A DNA stretch of 64,000 nucleotides from AC-32 sp963704005 (lineage in GTDB: Bacteria > Actinomycetota > Thermoleophilia > Gaiellales > Gaiellaceae), in contig CAVPGJ010000004.1 in NCBI GenBank assembly GCA_963704005.1, forward strand, positions 512,012-576,011, given 5' to 3'. This document shows positions 27,560 through 37,343 of the stretch, one piece after another. The notes beneath the pieces are model-generated. The model did no database searches. It saw only the letters and a list, made by a program, of their open reading frames with translations, and was not told the DNA's origin. Both the position numbers and the translations under genes were made by a program. Position 1 is the stretch's first letter, and the number at the start of each line of letters is the position of its first letter.

Positions 27560-29257
27560 CCAGGGGAACGCCGCCTTCAGCCGCGGCAAGGCTGCTTCCG
27601 CGGCGGCCTCGCCGTCTTCGACGAAGCGCCGACCGGTGCGGAAGCGACGCAGCTTGGCCTCGCCGACGTTTTCGTAGCGCGGCGTGATCATCACGCGGGT
27701 GGCCGCGGTCGGGTCGGCCTCGACCCGGCTCTGCATGATCTCGATCGACCGCATGATCACCGCGATCGACGAGGGCGTCCGGCCGGCGGAGACCACTGAT
27801 TCGGCCTCCCAATCGGCCTCGTCGGGCGGGGCGACGAGGCGCACGCCGACGACGGCGCGGGCGCCCATCCGCTCTGCGACGCTGGTCGGGACCGGGTTGA
27901 GGATGCCGCCGTCGACGAGGGTGTACGGGCCGATGCGGTGGGCCGGGAAGATCCCGGGGATCGACATCGTCGCCACGATGGCTTGCCAGACGAGCCCGCG
28001 GTGGAGCACGACCTCCCGCCCGGTGGTCAGGTCGGCCGTGACGATCGCGAGCGGCATCTCCAGGTCATCGAAGGTGACCTCAGGGCCCAGCGAGCGCACG
28101 AAGCGGCGGAAGCTCCGGCTCGAGAGCAGCGAGCGATGCGGCAGCGCGGGGCGGAGGAGCAGGCCGCCGCCACGGTCGAGCAGGTCGGCACACTCGTCCG
28201 GGGAGAACCCCGCCGCGTACATGCCCGCGACGCAGCCGCCGACGCTCGTGCCGGCCAGGTAGTCGGGCTTGAGGCCGAGGTGCTCGAGCGCCCGCAGGAC
28301 GCCGCAGTGCGCGTAGCCGCGAATGCTGCCCGCCCCGAGCGCGAGCCCTACGGTCAGGCCCGCGATGTTGCGGGCGACCACGCCAAGGACGCCGCCGGCC
28401 GGCGTCCCCGACGGGAGCAGGCCGTCCCGCAGCGCCTCTTCGTCCGCTGCCTGGAGATCGGGGACTCGCGCACCGTCGACTGCACCGTCGGCCAGCGTGA
28501 CCGTGTGCGCCGGGTCGGGCGCACCATGTCGCTCCCGCGTCTGCACGAGAACGCTGTCGAAGCTCGTGAGCAGGTCGTCAATGGTCTCGCGGAGCCGGAC
28601 GTGCGCAAACGAGCCCTTCCGCTCCGCGATCATCACGTGCGTGCCCGTTCTCGCCGGGGCGGTCCTCGCAGGGATCCGGTCGGGCGCCAGCGTCGCGAGC
28701 GCCGAGAGCTCCCGGGGCACGTCTTCGCCGACGACGAGCAACAGGGTCGAGCTCCGCGTGTGCCAGGCGACGCTAGAGGCGATGGCGTAGCCGAGCAGCG
28801 GCGGGCCGCCGGAGTCCCGGAGCAGCGTCAGCCGCCCGCGGAGGTCCCGGAGGCTGACGCGGTTCGTCTGCGCCAGCCGCTCGGCGAGCACCGCGCTGAC
28901 GTTCCGGTAGATCCGCGGGAAGCGGCTCGCCACCCGCTCGAGCTCGGCGCGGCTGAGAACGAGCACCTCCAGCTCCTCGGCGGCACGCACCGTCCCCGCG
29001 GCCGGCTGGCCGGTGAGAAGCGACATCTCGCCGATCGCCGTCCCGGGGACGATCCGCCCGACATGGTGCTCCTGGCCGTGGCGGTCGGCGACGAGCACGT
29101 CGGCCCGGCCCGACTCGGCGATATACATCTCGCGTGGCGAGTCGCCCTCGGCGATCACGACCGAGCCGACCGGGAAGCGGCGCCTTGGCAGAGCGCCCAG
29201 GAAGCTCTTCAGCTCCTCGGTCTCGATGCCGTCGAAGAAGGCCGGGACTTCCTTCAT
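27545..29257 (-). CDS. Patatin-like phospholipase with N-terminal cyclic-nucleotide-type domain
   Basis: 570 residues. Residues about 1-130 form a cNMP-binding-type domain (GSVVIAEGDSPREMYIAESG, IGEMSLLTGQPAAGTVRA). Residues about 310-500 are a patatin hydrolase with oxyanion loop GAGSIRG, nucleophile elbow GTSVGG (Ser near 338) and catalytic Asp in DGGILNP near 446. It resembles neuropathy-target-esterase/RssA-type lysophospholipases. Last gene of a four-gene operon; ATG 11 nt after the desaturase stop. Likely releases fatty acids from membrane lipids for the upstream enzymes; that link is inference. Confidence 0.9.
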   Translation of the reverse strand: MKEVPAFFDGIETEELKSFLGALPRRRFPVGSVVIAEGDSPREMYIAESGRADVLVADRHGQEHHVGRIVPGTAIGEMSLLTGQPAAGTVRAAEELEVLVLSRAELERVASRFPRIYRNVSAVLAERLAQTNRVSLRDLRGRLTLLRDSGGPPLLGYAIASSVAWHTRSSTLLLVVGEDVPRELSALATLAPDRIPARTAPARTGTHVMIAERKGSFAHVRLRETIDDLLTSFDSVLVQTRERHGAPDPAHTVTLADGAVDGARVPDLQAADEEALRDGLLPSGTPAGGVLGVVARNIAGLTVGLALGAGSIRGYAHCGVLRALEHLGLKPDYLAGTSVGGCVAGMYAAGFSPDECADLLDRGGGLLLRPALPHRSLLSSRSFRRFVRSLGPEVTFDDLEMPLAIVTADLTTGREVVLHRGLVWQAIVATMSIPGIFPAHRIGPYTLVDGGILNPVPTSVAERMGARAVVGVRLVAPPDEADWEAESVVSAGRTPSSIAVIMRSIEIMQSRVEADPTAATRVMITPRYENVGEAKLRRFRTGRRFVEDGEAAAEAALPRLKAAFPWLAGP

Positions 29258-29268
29258 AGCGGGATGCC

Positions 29269-30192
29269 TCAGGCGCCGGCGCGGCGGAGCGCGCGCTGGT
29301 TCTCGTCCGGCGCGTTCACGTTCCAGACGAGACCCAGGCGCTCGAAGAGGCGGATCGTCAGGGCCCCGAGGTCGAGCTGCCGGCGGTCGAGCCCGAAGAT
29401 CGCCGAGGCCGGGAAGGCGTGGTGGTTGTTGTGCCAGGACTCACCGAAGCTCGGCAGTGCGAGCAGGAAGTTGTTGCGACTCTCGTCCCGGGCCTTGTAC
29501 GGCCGCGAGCCGAACATGTGACAGATCGAGTTGATGCTCCAGGTGATGTGGTGGCCGAGGAAGATGCGGACGAGGCCGCCCCAGACCATCGCCTCGAACC
29601 CGAGCCAGAGCGTGCCGCCGACGGCGTAGCCGATCGCGAACGGGATCCCGAGCGTCAGCAGGATCCAGAGGAAGTAGAGGCGGTCGACCCTCCGCACCAC
29701 CGGGTCGGCGTCGAGGTCGCGCCGGAAGCGGAGCTCCGACTCGGCGACCCCCTTCGTGCTGAAGAACCAGCCCATGTGCGCGTGCCAGAGGCCCTTGACC
29801 TTGCCCTTGAAGCCGGGGCCGGAGACGTGCGGCGAGTGCGGGTCGCCCTCGACGTCAGAGTACGCGTGGTGCTTGCGGTGCTCGCAGGCCCAGCCGATCA
29901 CGCCGCCCTCGAGCGCGAAGCTGCCGAGGATCGCCAGCGCGCCGCGCATCGGCGCCGAGGTCTCGAAGGCCCGGTGCGTGAAGAGCCGGTGGTAGCCGAC
30001 GCTGATCCCGACGCCGGTCAGCGTGTAGAAGACGAACAGGAGCGCCAGGTCGACGGGACGCACGGCCACTCCCCAGAAGAGCCCGAGCGCAATCAGCACG
30101 CCGATCATCGGGATGCTCACGCCGATCGCCGTCACGATCCGGCGCAGCAGGAAGTTCGGGGCGGGCAGCGCCTGGCTGGAGGCCGATTCCAT
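29269..30192 (-). CDS. Membrane acyl desaturase (delta-9 type)
   Basis: 307 residues with the three histidine boxes of di-iron acyl-CoA/acyl-lipid desaturases: HRLFTH near 69, HRKHH near 106 and HNNHH near 254, between four membrane spans. An additional HxxW...N region is typical of stearoyl-CoA desaturases. ATG at 30,192 follows the FAD oxidoreductase stop by 11 nt. It introduces a double bond in fatty acyl chains using O2 and electrons from an unidentified donor; the adjacent flavoprotein is a candidate. Confidence 0.93.
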   Translation of the reverse strand: MESASSQALPAPNFLLRRIVTAIGVSIPMIGVLIALGLFWGVAVRPVDLALLFVFYTLTGVGISVGYHRLFTHRAFETSAPMRGALAILGSFALEGGVIGWACEHRKHHAYSDVEGDPHSPHVSGPGFKGKVKGLWHAHMGWFFSTKGVAESELRFRRDLDADPVVRRVDRLYFLWILLTLGIPFAIGYAVGGTLWLGFEAMVWGGLVRIFLGHHITWSINSICHMFGSRPYKARDESRNNFLLALPSFGESWHNNHHAFPASAIFGLDRRQLDLGALTIRLFERLGLVWNVNAPDENQRALRRAGA

Positions 30193-30203
30193 CGCCGAGG
30201 AGT

Positions 30204-31835
30204 CTACGGGCTCTCCCTCGGCTCCTCGACCAGCGCCGGCCTCAGCATCGTCTTCGCGATCAGCGGCTCGCTGGAGAGGAGCACGTCCTGGAGGACGTTG
30301 GCCTGGTCGGCGTGCAGCACGAGCGTGCGGACCAGGGAGCGGGCGCGCACGGCGTCGCCACCCTGCTGCTCGAGCCACTTGCGCCCGAAGTGTCCGCCGG
30401 GCCCGACCGTCGTCGTGACCTCGCCGTCCCGCAGCACCTCGGCCTGGCCCTCGATGACGACGTGGACGTAGCGCAGCGGCCGGGAGGCCTCGACGATCGT
30501 CTCGCCCGGCTGGTAGACGTGGCGCCTGACCTCGTAGGCGCTCCGCTGGCCGCGGCCCATCTGGACGATGTCGCGGCCGACGAGAGGCCAGAGCGTCCAG
30601 TCCGAGAGCAGTCGCAGCCGCCGGTCCCAGGACGGGATGAGCGTGAACACGACCGCGCGGTGGCCGATCCACGAGATCTTCCCGCGGAGCGGGATTCCAC
30701 TCACCTCGGAGACTGCCGTGCGGCGCCCGAGCGAGACGCCCTGCCTCCGGATCTGCCCGCGGAACGGCCGCGGCGCCTTCCCGGCGGCGGCGCGCGCGAT
30801 GTTGCGCCCGACGTACTTGCCGTGCATGGCCGCCCACAGCGCGGTCGGCGGGCACGTTCCGCCCTTCGGGTGCGGAACGGCAGCGCAGTCGCCGCCGGCC
30901 CACAGCTCCTCGTGGCCCTGGACGCGCATGACCTCGTCGACCCGGACGCGGCCGCGCTCGTCGAAGGGCAGCGGCAGGGCGGAGAGGAGGGGAGAGGGCT
31001 TCGTGCCGACGGTGCTGACGATCGTCCGGGTCGGGATGTGCTCGCCGTTCGACAGGTAGACCTCGTTCGGCGTTGCGCCCTCGACCTTGGTCTCGAGCAT
31101 CAGCTCCACGCCGAGCCGCTCGCAATGGCGCATCGCGTACTCGACCAGCTTGGGGAAGGACTTGCTCTTGCGCTCGAGGCTGCCCGAGCCGTACAGCTCC
31201 GGCAGCAGCGTCGGGCCGGGGTGGACGATCACGACCCGGCACTCCTCCCGCTTGATGCCGCGGTACTCGCGTGAGGTCAAGAGGCGCGCCAGGTCGGCCA
31301 GCTCGCCGGCGATCTCCGAGCCCGCGAAGCCGCCGCCGGCGACGAAGAAGGTCAGCAGCCGCCGCCGCTCCTCCGGATCGCGCTCGATGTCGGCCAGCTC
31401 GAACATCTCGATCACGTGGTTCCGGAGCGCGAAGCAGTCCTCGAAGTTCTTCAGCTTGTAGGCGTGCTCGGCCAGGCCGGGATAGGCGTCGAGGTTCTCG
31501 GAGGTGCCGAGCGCGAGCAGCGCCTCGTCGTATTCGAGCTCGAAGCGGGCGCCGTCGATGTGGCGCGTCGTGTGCACGCGGCGCGCGTCGAGGTCGATCC
31601 GCTCGATCTCGCCGACGTGCACGTGGGCCCGCCCGAAGATCCGCCGCGCCGGGTTGAGGATCGATCCCGGCATCAGCCGGCCGGTCACCATCTCGGAGAT
31701 CAGTCCGTGGGCGCAGAGGAAGTTGTCGCGCGTGACCACCGTGACGTCGAGGTCGCCGGCGGCCATCCCGCGGCCCATCGCCTTGCAGGCGCGGACGGCC
31801 GTGTAGCCGCCGCCCAGCACGAGCACGCGCTTCAC
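30204..31835 (-). CDS. NDH-2-like FAD oxidoreductase with C-terminal cyclic-nucleotide-type domain
   Basis: 543 residues. FAD dinucleotide motif LVLGGGYTAV at residue 5, second NAD motif FVAGGGFAGSEIAGEL near 155, FAD-end motif WAGGDCAAVPHP near 320. This is the type-II NADH dehydrogenase fold. Residues about 430-540 add a CNB-like domain (YQPGETIVEASRPLRYVHVVIEG, VGPGGHFG). GTG start overlaps the alpha-dioxygenase stop (GTGA). The combination with an effector-type domain is uncommon and suggests signal-dependent electron delivery. Confidence 0.88.
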   Translation of the reverse strand: MKRVLVLGGGYTAVRACKAMGRGMAAGDLDVTVVTRDNFLCAHGLISEMVTGRLMPGSILNPARRIFGRAHVHVGEIERIDLDARRVHTTRHIDGARFELEYDEALLALGTSENLDAYPGLAEHAYKLKNFEDCFALRNHVIEMFELADIERDPEERRRLLTFFVAGGGFAGSEIAGELADLARLLTSREYRGIKREECRVVIVHPGPTLLPELYGSGSLERKSKSFPKLVEYAMRHCERLGVELMLETKVEGATPNEVYLSNGEHIPTRTIVSTVGTKPSPLLSALPLPFDERGRVRVDEVMRVQGHEELWAGGDCAAVPHPKGGTCPPTALWAAMHGKYVGRNIARAAAGKAPRPFRGQIRRQGVSLGRRTAVSEVSGIPLRGKISWIGHRAVVFTLIPSWDRRLRLLSDWTLWPLVGRDIVQMGRGQRSAYEVRRHVYQPGETIVEASRPLRYVHVVIEGQAEVLRDGEVTTTVGPGGHFGRKWLEQQGGDAVRARSLVRTLVLHADQANVLQDVLLSSEPLIAKTMLRPALVEEPRESP

Positions 31836-33663
31836 ACGCGCTGCCAGGGCGCGAACGGGTTCTCGACTCCGCGCAGCGCCGGCCCGAGCTCCGGGAAGTG
31901 CCGCAGCAGCACCGTCGACATCGTGTTCGCGTCGATCCACGCGAGCCCGGCCCTCGTGTAGACCTCGGGCCGGTAGTCGACGGTGAAGAAGCGGTCGGCC
32001 TCGAGCCGCCGCGTCGCCATCAGCACGAACACCCGGAAGGCCGTGTCGCTGAAGCCGAACCCCTTCGGCTTCGGCTCGGCGAACATCCCGACCACGAGGT
32101 CGACCGCGTCCAGGTCGCCGTTGTAGAGCTCGCGGATCTCCTCGACCCAGGCCGGGTTGTCCGACAGCTCCTCGAACGAGGTGACCGGCCGCATGTGGAA
32201 GTGCTCGCCGGAAGCGCCGGTAGCGCGGCACGCCGCGCTCGCGGACGCGGAGGATGTCGGTCGCCGCCAGGTCGATGATCTCGCCGTCGGGCCGGTTGAA
32301 CTCCTGCAGGAAGCGCGGGTAGTTGTGCAGCGTGATCGCGCCGGGGTGCGCGATCCCGAGCGAGTAGAGCACGTCGTCCATCTCCAGCTCGTCGCAGCGC
32401 CGGCGCACGTCGAGGGCCTGCAGCTCGAGGAAGGTGTGCTCGGCGACCAGGCCGTCGTCACGCGCCGAGCGGAAGACGAGCTCGTCCGGGATCAGCGGAT
32501 GCATCCGGTAGACCGAGACGAACTCCTCGGTCAGCGAGTACGGCACGCCGTGGAGATGGCGGTCCGCACCCGACGAGCCCCTGCAGGATCTGGCTCTTCG
32601 CGTGGCGGCCGAAGCGCTTGTCGAAGTGCTCGCCCATCAGGCCCCACCAGTTGCCGTGCATGGCGTAGACCATCGTCGGGTGGGCGATGATCGCCGGCGT
32701 CCACTCGACGGTGTGGATCTTCGCGATCAGCGCGCTGATCACCAGGCGCGCCTTGTCGTAGAGGCCGTCGTCGCCGAGCTCCGGGTAGCGCTCGTGCAGG
32801 TGGTCGCAGACCGCGTTGTGCTCGCGCATGAACAGGCTGCGGAGGGCGGTCAGGCCGACCCATTCGGTCCCCGGCCGGCCCTTCCAGTCGGGCTCCGGCG
32901 GGTCGAGCTCCTTCGGGACGAGCCCGCGCTCGTCGAGCTGCAGCTTGCCGAGCTCGCCCGTGCGGAGCGCCAGCGCCTGCTCGGGGGTCGGGCCGTAGAC
33001 CTGCGAGCCGTCCCACCAGTGCGTCTGCGTGTTCACCCAGGTTGCCGGGCCGCCGTTCGCCTCAGGGCTCGGATCGGGCCTGGTGCGCTGGATCCGCATC
33101 GGACGCTCGTGCCACGTGTCGTCGTCCGCCGTCTCGACGTGCCACGGGTGCTCCTCCTCGTTGTGGCCGTGGAAGACCCAGTCGTGCACCTCGAACTGGA
33201 TCCACGCGGCGGCGAGGATGTTCAGCGTCGTCGCGGGGATGAACTCCTCACGCGTCATCAGCTCGCGGCTGACCGCGCGCGGGCTCGGCTCCAGCAGGCG
33301 GGGCGGCTCCTCGGGGTAGGTGTCCTCGGGCGGGACGTTGCGGCCGAAGCGCGTGTTCATCGCGCCCATCAGCGGCCGCTCCAGGTCGTTGTAGCTCCCG
33401 TCGAGGGTGCGCGCCGCCAGGTAGCGCGGGTCGTAGCTCGGGAAGCCGTCCTCGGGCACGCCGGTGTCGAACAGGTTCGCGTGGCGAAGGCGCTCGCGGA
33501 TCCCGATCAGCGTCGGGATCGCCAGCGGCTTCGGGAGGCGGTGCCAGCCGACTTTCTTGTCGACGGCCTCCATCGCGTCGATGAAGGCCTTTGAGATGGA
33601 CGGACCCCGCACGGCCTCAAGAGCATACGGGGAGGAACGGAGCTTGAAACCGTCCGGCGCCAA
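31832..33663 (-). CDS. Fatty acid alpha-dioxygenase, heme peroxidase superfamily (two frameshifts)
   Basis: About 610 residues reconstructed from three frames (breaks near 32,575 and 32,215). It oxygenates fatty acids at C-alpha to 2-hydroperoxides. Features of plant alpha-DOX and cyclooxygenase: distal His in AAWIQFEVHDWVFHG, SLFMREHNAVCDHL, and the key EEFVSVYRMHPLIPDEL, where Y is the catalytic radical tyrosine and H the proximal heme ligand. The late segments FGFSDTAFRVFVLMATRR and LEADRFFTVDYRPEVYT match plant-type enzymes. TTG start at 33,663, only 17 nt from the divergent MTA phosphorylase start, so the true start may lie further in. First gene of the operon. Confidence 0.9.
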
Positions 33664-33680
33664 GTACTCTTCGCCGCCGC

Positions 33681-34472
33681 ATGGCGGACGCGGCGATCGG
33701 GATCTTCGGCGGCTCGGGCTTCTACTCGTTCCTGGACGAGGTCGAGGAGGTCGAGCTCGACACTCCCTACGGCAGGCCGTCGGCGCCGCTCGTGCTCGGC
33801 GAGATCGGCGGCACGGGCGTCGCCTTCCTGCCGCGGCACGGGCGCGAGCACGAGCTGCCGCCGCACCGGATCCGGTACCGCGCCAACGTCTGGGCGATGC
33901 GCGAGCTCGGCGTGCGGCGGATCATCGGGCCGAACGCGTCGGGCGCGCTGAAGGCCGACCTGCAGCTCGGCGAGTTCGTCGTCTGCGACCAGTTCGTCGA
34001 CCGCACGAGCGGCCGGGAGGACACGTTCTACGACGGGCCGGAGACCACGCACGTCTCGGCCGCCGACCCGTACTGCCCGGACCTGCGCGGGCTGCTGGTC
34101 GAGACGGCCCGCGAGCTCGGCATCCCGGTCCGCGACGGCGGCACGGTGGTCACGATCCAGGGCCCGCGCTTCTCCACCCGCGCCGAGTCGCGCTGGTTCC
34201 AGGACGCCGGCTGGGACGTGATCAACATGACCGCCTACCCCGAGGGCTACCTCGCGCGGGAGCTCGAGCTCTGCTACGCGAACATCTCGATGGTCACCGA
34301 CCACGACGTCGGCGTCGAGGGCACCGCTCCGGTCTCGCACGAGCAGGTGATCGAGGTCTTCCAGGCCAACAACGAGCGCCTGCGCGAGCTGCTGTTCGCG
34401 GTCGTCCCGAAGATCGGGCCGCAGCCCGAAGAGCACCTCTGCGCAACCGCTCTTCGCGGCGCGCGGTTCTAA
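33681..34472 (+). CDS. mtnP: S-methyl-5'-thioadenosine phosphorylase
   Basis: 263 residues. GIFGGSGFYSF phosphate loop, FLPRHGREHELPPHRIRYRANVW, GPNASGALK, VTIQGPRFSTRAES and INMTAYPEGYLAREL with late TDHDVG, all diagnostic of trimeric MTAP. It cleaves 5'-methylthioadenosine to adenine and methylthioribose-1-phosphate in methionine salvage. ATG start, divergent from the dioxygenase gene with almost no intergenic space. Confidence 0.93.
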   Translation: MADAAIGIFGGSGFYSFLDEVEEVELDTPYGRPSAPLVLGEIGGTGVAFLPRHGREHELPPHRIRYRANVWAMRELGVRRIIGPNASGALKADLQLGEFVVCDQFVDRTSGREDTFYDGPETTHVSAADPYCPDLRGLLVETARELGIPVRDGGTVVTIQGPRFSTRAESRWFQDAGWDVINMTAYPEGYLARELELCYANISMVTDHDVGVEGTAPVSHEQVIEVFQANNERLRELLFAVVPKIGPQPEEHLCATALRGARF

Positions 34473-34534
34473 CCCTGTGATAGAAAACCGCGGCGCCGGG
34501 GCCTTCTCGGCGCAGGCTCCAGGGAGACCCTCCG

Positions 34535-36587
34535 ATCGACTTCTTCAGTGACCACGCGGTTCTCTTCGCTCTCGTCTGCTCGGGGGTCGCGATCGCGTAC
34601 GGCATCGGCCTGACCGTCTGGCTCCTGCGCCAGCCGGCCGGGAGCGAGCGGATGCAGGAGATCGCGCGCGCCGTGCAGGAAGGCGCCGCCGCCTACCTCA
34701 AGCGCCAGTACCGGACGATCGCCGTCGTCGCGATCGTGCCGTTTCTCCTGCTCGGCTTCTACAACAAGCTCGGCTGGGGGACGGCGATCGGCTTTCTGAT
34801 CGGCGCGACGCTCTCGGCCGCTGCCGGCTTCATCGGGATGAACGTGGCCGTGCGCTCGAACGTGCGCACCGCGGAGGCGGCCAAGAAGGGGCTCAAGCCC
34901 GCGCTGAACGTGGCCTTCCGCGCCGGCTCGGTGACGGGCATGCTCGTCGTCGGCCTCGCCCTGCTCGGGGTCGCGGGCTACTACTGGGTGCTCACCGGCT
35001 GGCTCGGGCACTCGCACGAGTCGGCGATCGACGACCTCGTCGGGCTCGCGTTCGGCGGCTCGCTGATCTCCGTCTTCGCGCGGCTCGGCGGCGGCATCTA
35101 CACAAAGGCTGCGGACGTCGGCGCCGACCTCGTCGGCAAGATCGAGGCCGGCATCCCCGAGGACGATCCGCGCAACCCGGCCGTGATCGCGGACAACGTG
35201 GGCGACAACGTCGGCGACTGCGCCGGCATGGCGGCCGACCTGTTCGAGACCTACGCCGTGACCGCGGTCGCGGTGATGCTGCTCGCGAAGGCGTTCCCGA
35301 CCAGCCGCCTCTGGCTGTACCCGCTGGCGATCGGCGGCGTCTCGATCCTCGCCTCGGTGATCGGCACCTTCTTCGCGCGCGTCGGCCGCGGCGGCTCGAT
35401 CATGAACGCGCTCTACAAGGCCGTCCTCGTGGCGACCGTTCTCTCGGCGCTCGGCTTCATCCCGGTGACGATGGCCTACGACGGGGGCCCGTTCAGCTTC
35501 GGCGACCTCTACATCTCGGCGATCGTCGGCCTGGTCGTGACCTTCCTGCTCGTCGCGATCACCGAGTTCTACACGGGCACGCGCTGGCGACCCGTCAAGC
35601 AGATCGCCACGGCCTCGCGCACCGGTCACGCGACCAACATCATCGAGGGGCTCGCCGTCGGCATGCAGGCGACCGCGCTGCCGGTGATCGTGATCGCCGC
35701 CGGGATCCTGGTCGCGCACCACTTCGCCGGCCTGTTCGGGATCGGCGTGGCCGTGATGGCGCAGCTGTCGATGACGGGGCTGATCGTCGCGCTCGACGCG
35801 TACGGGCCGGTGACCGACAATGCGGGCGGCATCGCCGAGATGGCCCACCTCGACGAGTCGGTGCGCGCGATCACCGACCCGCTCGACGCCGTCGGCAACA
35901 CGACCAAGGCCGTGACCAAGGGCTACGCGATCGGCTCGGCGGCGCTGGCCGCGCTCGTTCTCTTCGACAGCTACACGACGGGCCTGCACGACGCGAACGC
36001 GAACCTCGGCGGCGCCGGGGCGTTCGACCTCTCGAACGCCTGGGTGATCGCCGGCCTGTTCATCGGCGGGCTGATGCCGTTCCTGTTCGCCTCGCTGGCG
36101 ATGGAGGCGGTCGGGCCGCGTCGGCGGCCAGGTCGTGACCGAGGTGCGGCGCCAGTTCGCGCGAGATCCCGGGGATCATGGAAGGAACGGCCCGACCCGA
36201 GTACGGGCGGGCGATCGACATCGTCACCGGCTCGGCGATCCGGAGCATGCTCGCTGCCGGCGCTCGATCCCGATTCTGTTCCCGGTCATCGTCGGGATCA
36301 TCAGCTGGAAGATGCTCGGCGGCCTGCTGATCGGCACGATCGTCACCGGGCTGTTCCTGGCGATCGCGATGACCTCGGGCGGCGGGGCCTGGGACAACGC
36401 CAAGAAGCTGATCGAGGACGGGGCCTTCGGCGGCAAGGGCTCCGAGGCGCACGCGGCGGCGGTCACCGGCGACACCGTCGGCGATCCCTACAAGGACACC
36501 GCCGGCCCCGCGATCAACCCGATGATCAAGATCACGAACATCGTCGCGATCCTGATCGTGCCGCTGCTCGTCTCCATACACACCTAG
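34535..36587 (+). CDS. hppA: Membrane-bound proton-translocating pyrophosphatase (frameshifts, no clear start)
   Basis: About 683 residues, some 15 spans. It couples PPi hydrolysis to ion pumping. Substrate loops DVGADLVGKIEAGIPEDDPRNPAVIADNVGD (in part: GADLVGKIE, DDPRNPA, NVGDNVGDCAGM) and DNAGGIAEM are intact. GNTTKAVTKGYAIGSA has Lys at the position that marks the K+-independent H+-PPase class. Homology begins at IDFFSDHAVLF (34,535), where the codon is ATC and no ATG/GTG is present; AGGGAG precedes it. A later ATG at 34,652 would lose the first span. Frames break near 36,115 and 36,250. Confidence 0.9.
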
Positions 36588-36686
36588 TTCTTCGGGCTCC
36601 TCCAATGGGCCGAGCGGCCTATTCACACCTCTCGGGCGGAGAGTTAGGTTGGCGCGGAGGGTCGCAACGAACGAAGGGAGGGCCTC

Positions 36687-37343
36687 ATGAGTCTTCGTAA
36701 TCGACTGCGTCTCGGCAGGCGCGGTCTCGTCATTGCCGGGATCGTGGCGATCGTGGCCGCCGCGGCCGGAGGGATCGCGTACGCGTCGATCCCGGACAGC
36801 GCCGGCGCGTACACGGCCTGCATGCTCAAGGCGACGGGCACGATCCGGCTGATCGACCACTCGCTGCCGTCGTCGAGCCTGCTCAGCCACTGCACGCCAT
36901 ACGAGTCCGAGATCTCGTGGAACCAGGTCGGCGCGCGCGGCGCGACCGGGCCGCAGGGGGACACCGGCGCGCGAGGGCCGACCGGCGACCTCGGGCCGCA
37001 GGGCGTGCGGGGCGCGACCGGGCCTACGGGCGACAGGGGGATGCAGGGAACTACGGGGCCTGCCGGGGCGTTCACGGGTCACTTCGTCAGCCCCAACCAC
37101 CAGTTCTCGATCGACGTCAAGGACACCGGGATCACGCTCGAAGGGCCAGGCGGCAACGCCAAGCTCAACGCGGGCGGCTGGTCGTTCTTGAGCGCCGGGG
37201 GGCCGATGACCCTCAACGGCGCCCAGATTCAGCTCAACGGGTGCAGCTCGCCTCTCGCGCTCGTCAACGGGCTTGTCGCCGTCAACGCGGGCGGCGTGGG
37301 TCTGATCCTTCCGCCCGGTTCGCCGACGGTGTGCGCAGGATGA
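36687..37343 (+). CDS. Exported collagen-like protein with beta-spike-like tip, first of a pair
   Basis: 218 residues: signal or anchor segment (about 13-34), a conserved head (YTACMLKATGTIRLID, SHCTPYESEISWNQ with two Cys), a Gly-X-Y repeat region of about 15 triplets (GARGATGPQGDTGARGPTG...), then VSPNHQFSIDVKDTGITL with LEGPGGNAKLNAGG. The last part resembles the repetitive beta-strand pattern of trimeric phage/VgrG spike tips. It ends in LPPGSPTVCAG with two further Cys. Trimerisation is expected from the collagen repeats. RBS AAGGGAGG. The stop overlaps the next ATG (ATGA). Confidence 0.78.
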   Translation: MSLRNRLRLGRRGLVIAGIVAIVAAAAGGIAYASIPDSAGAYTACMLKATGTIRLIDHSLPSSSLLSHCTPYESEISWNQVGARGATGPQGDTGARGPTGDLGPQGVRGATGPTGDRGMQGTTGPAGAFTGHFVSPNHQFSIDVKDTGITLEGPGGNAKLNAGGWSFLSAGGPMTLNGAQIQLNGCSSPLALVNGLVAVNAGGVGLILPPGSPTVCAG

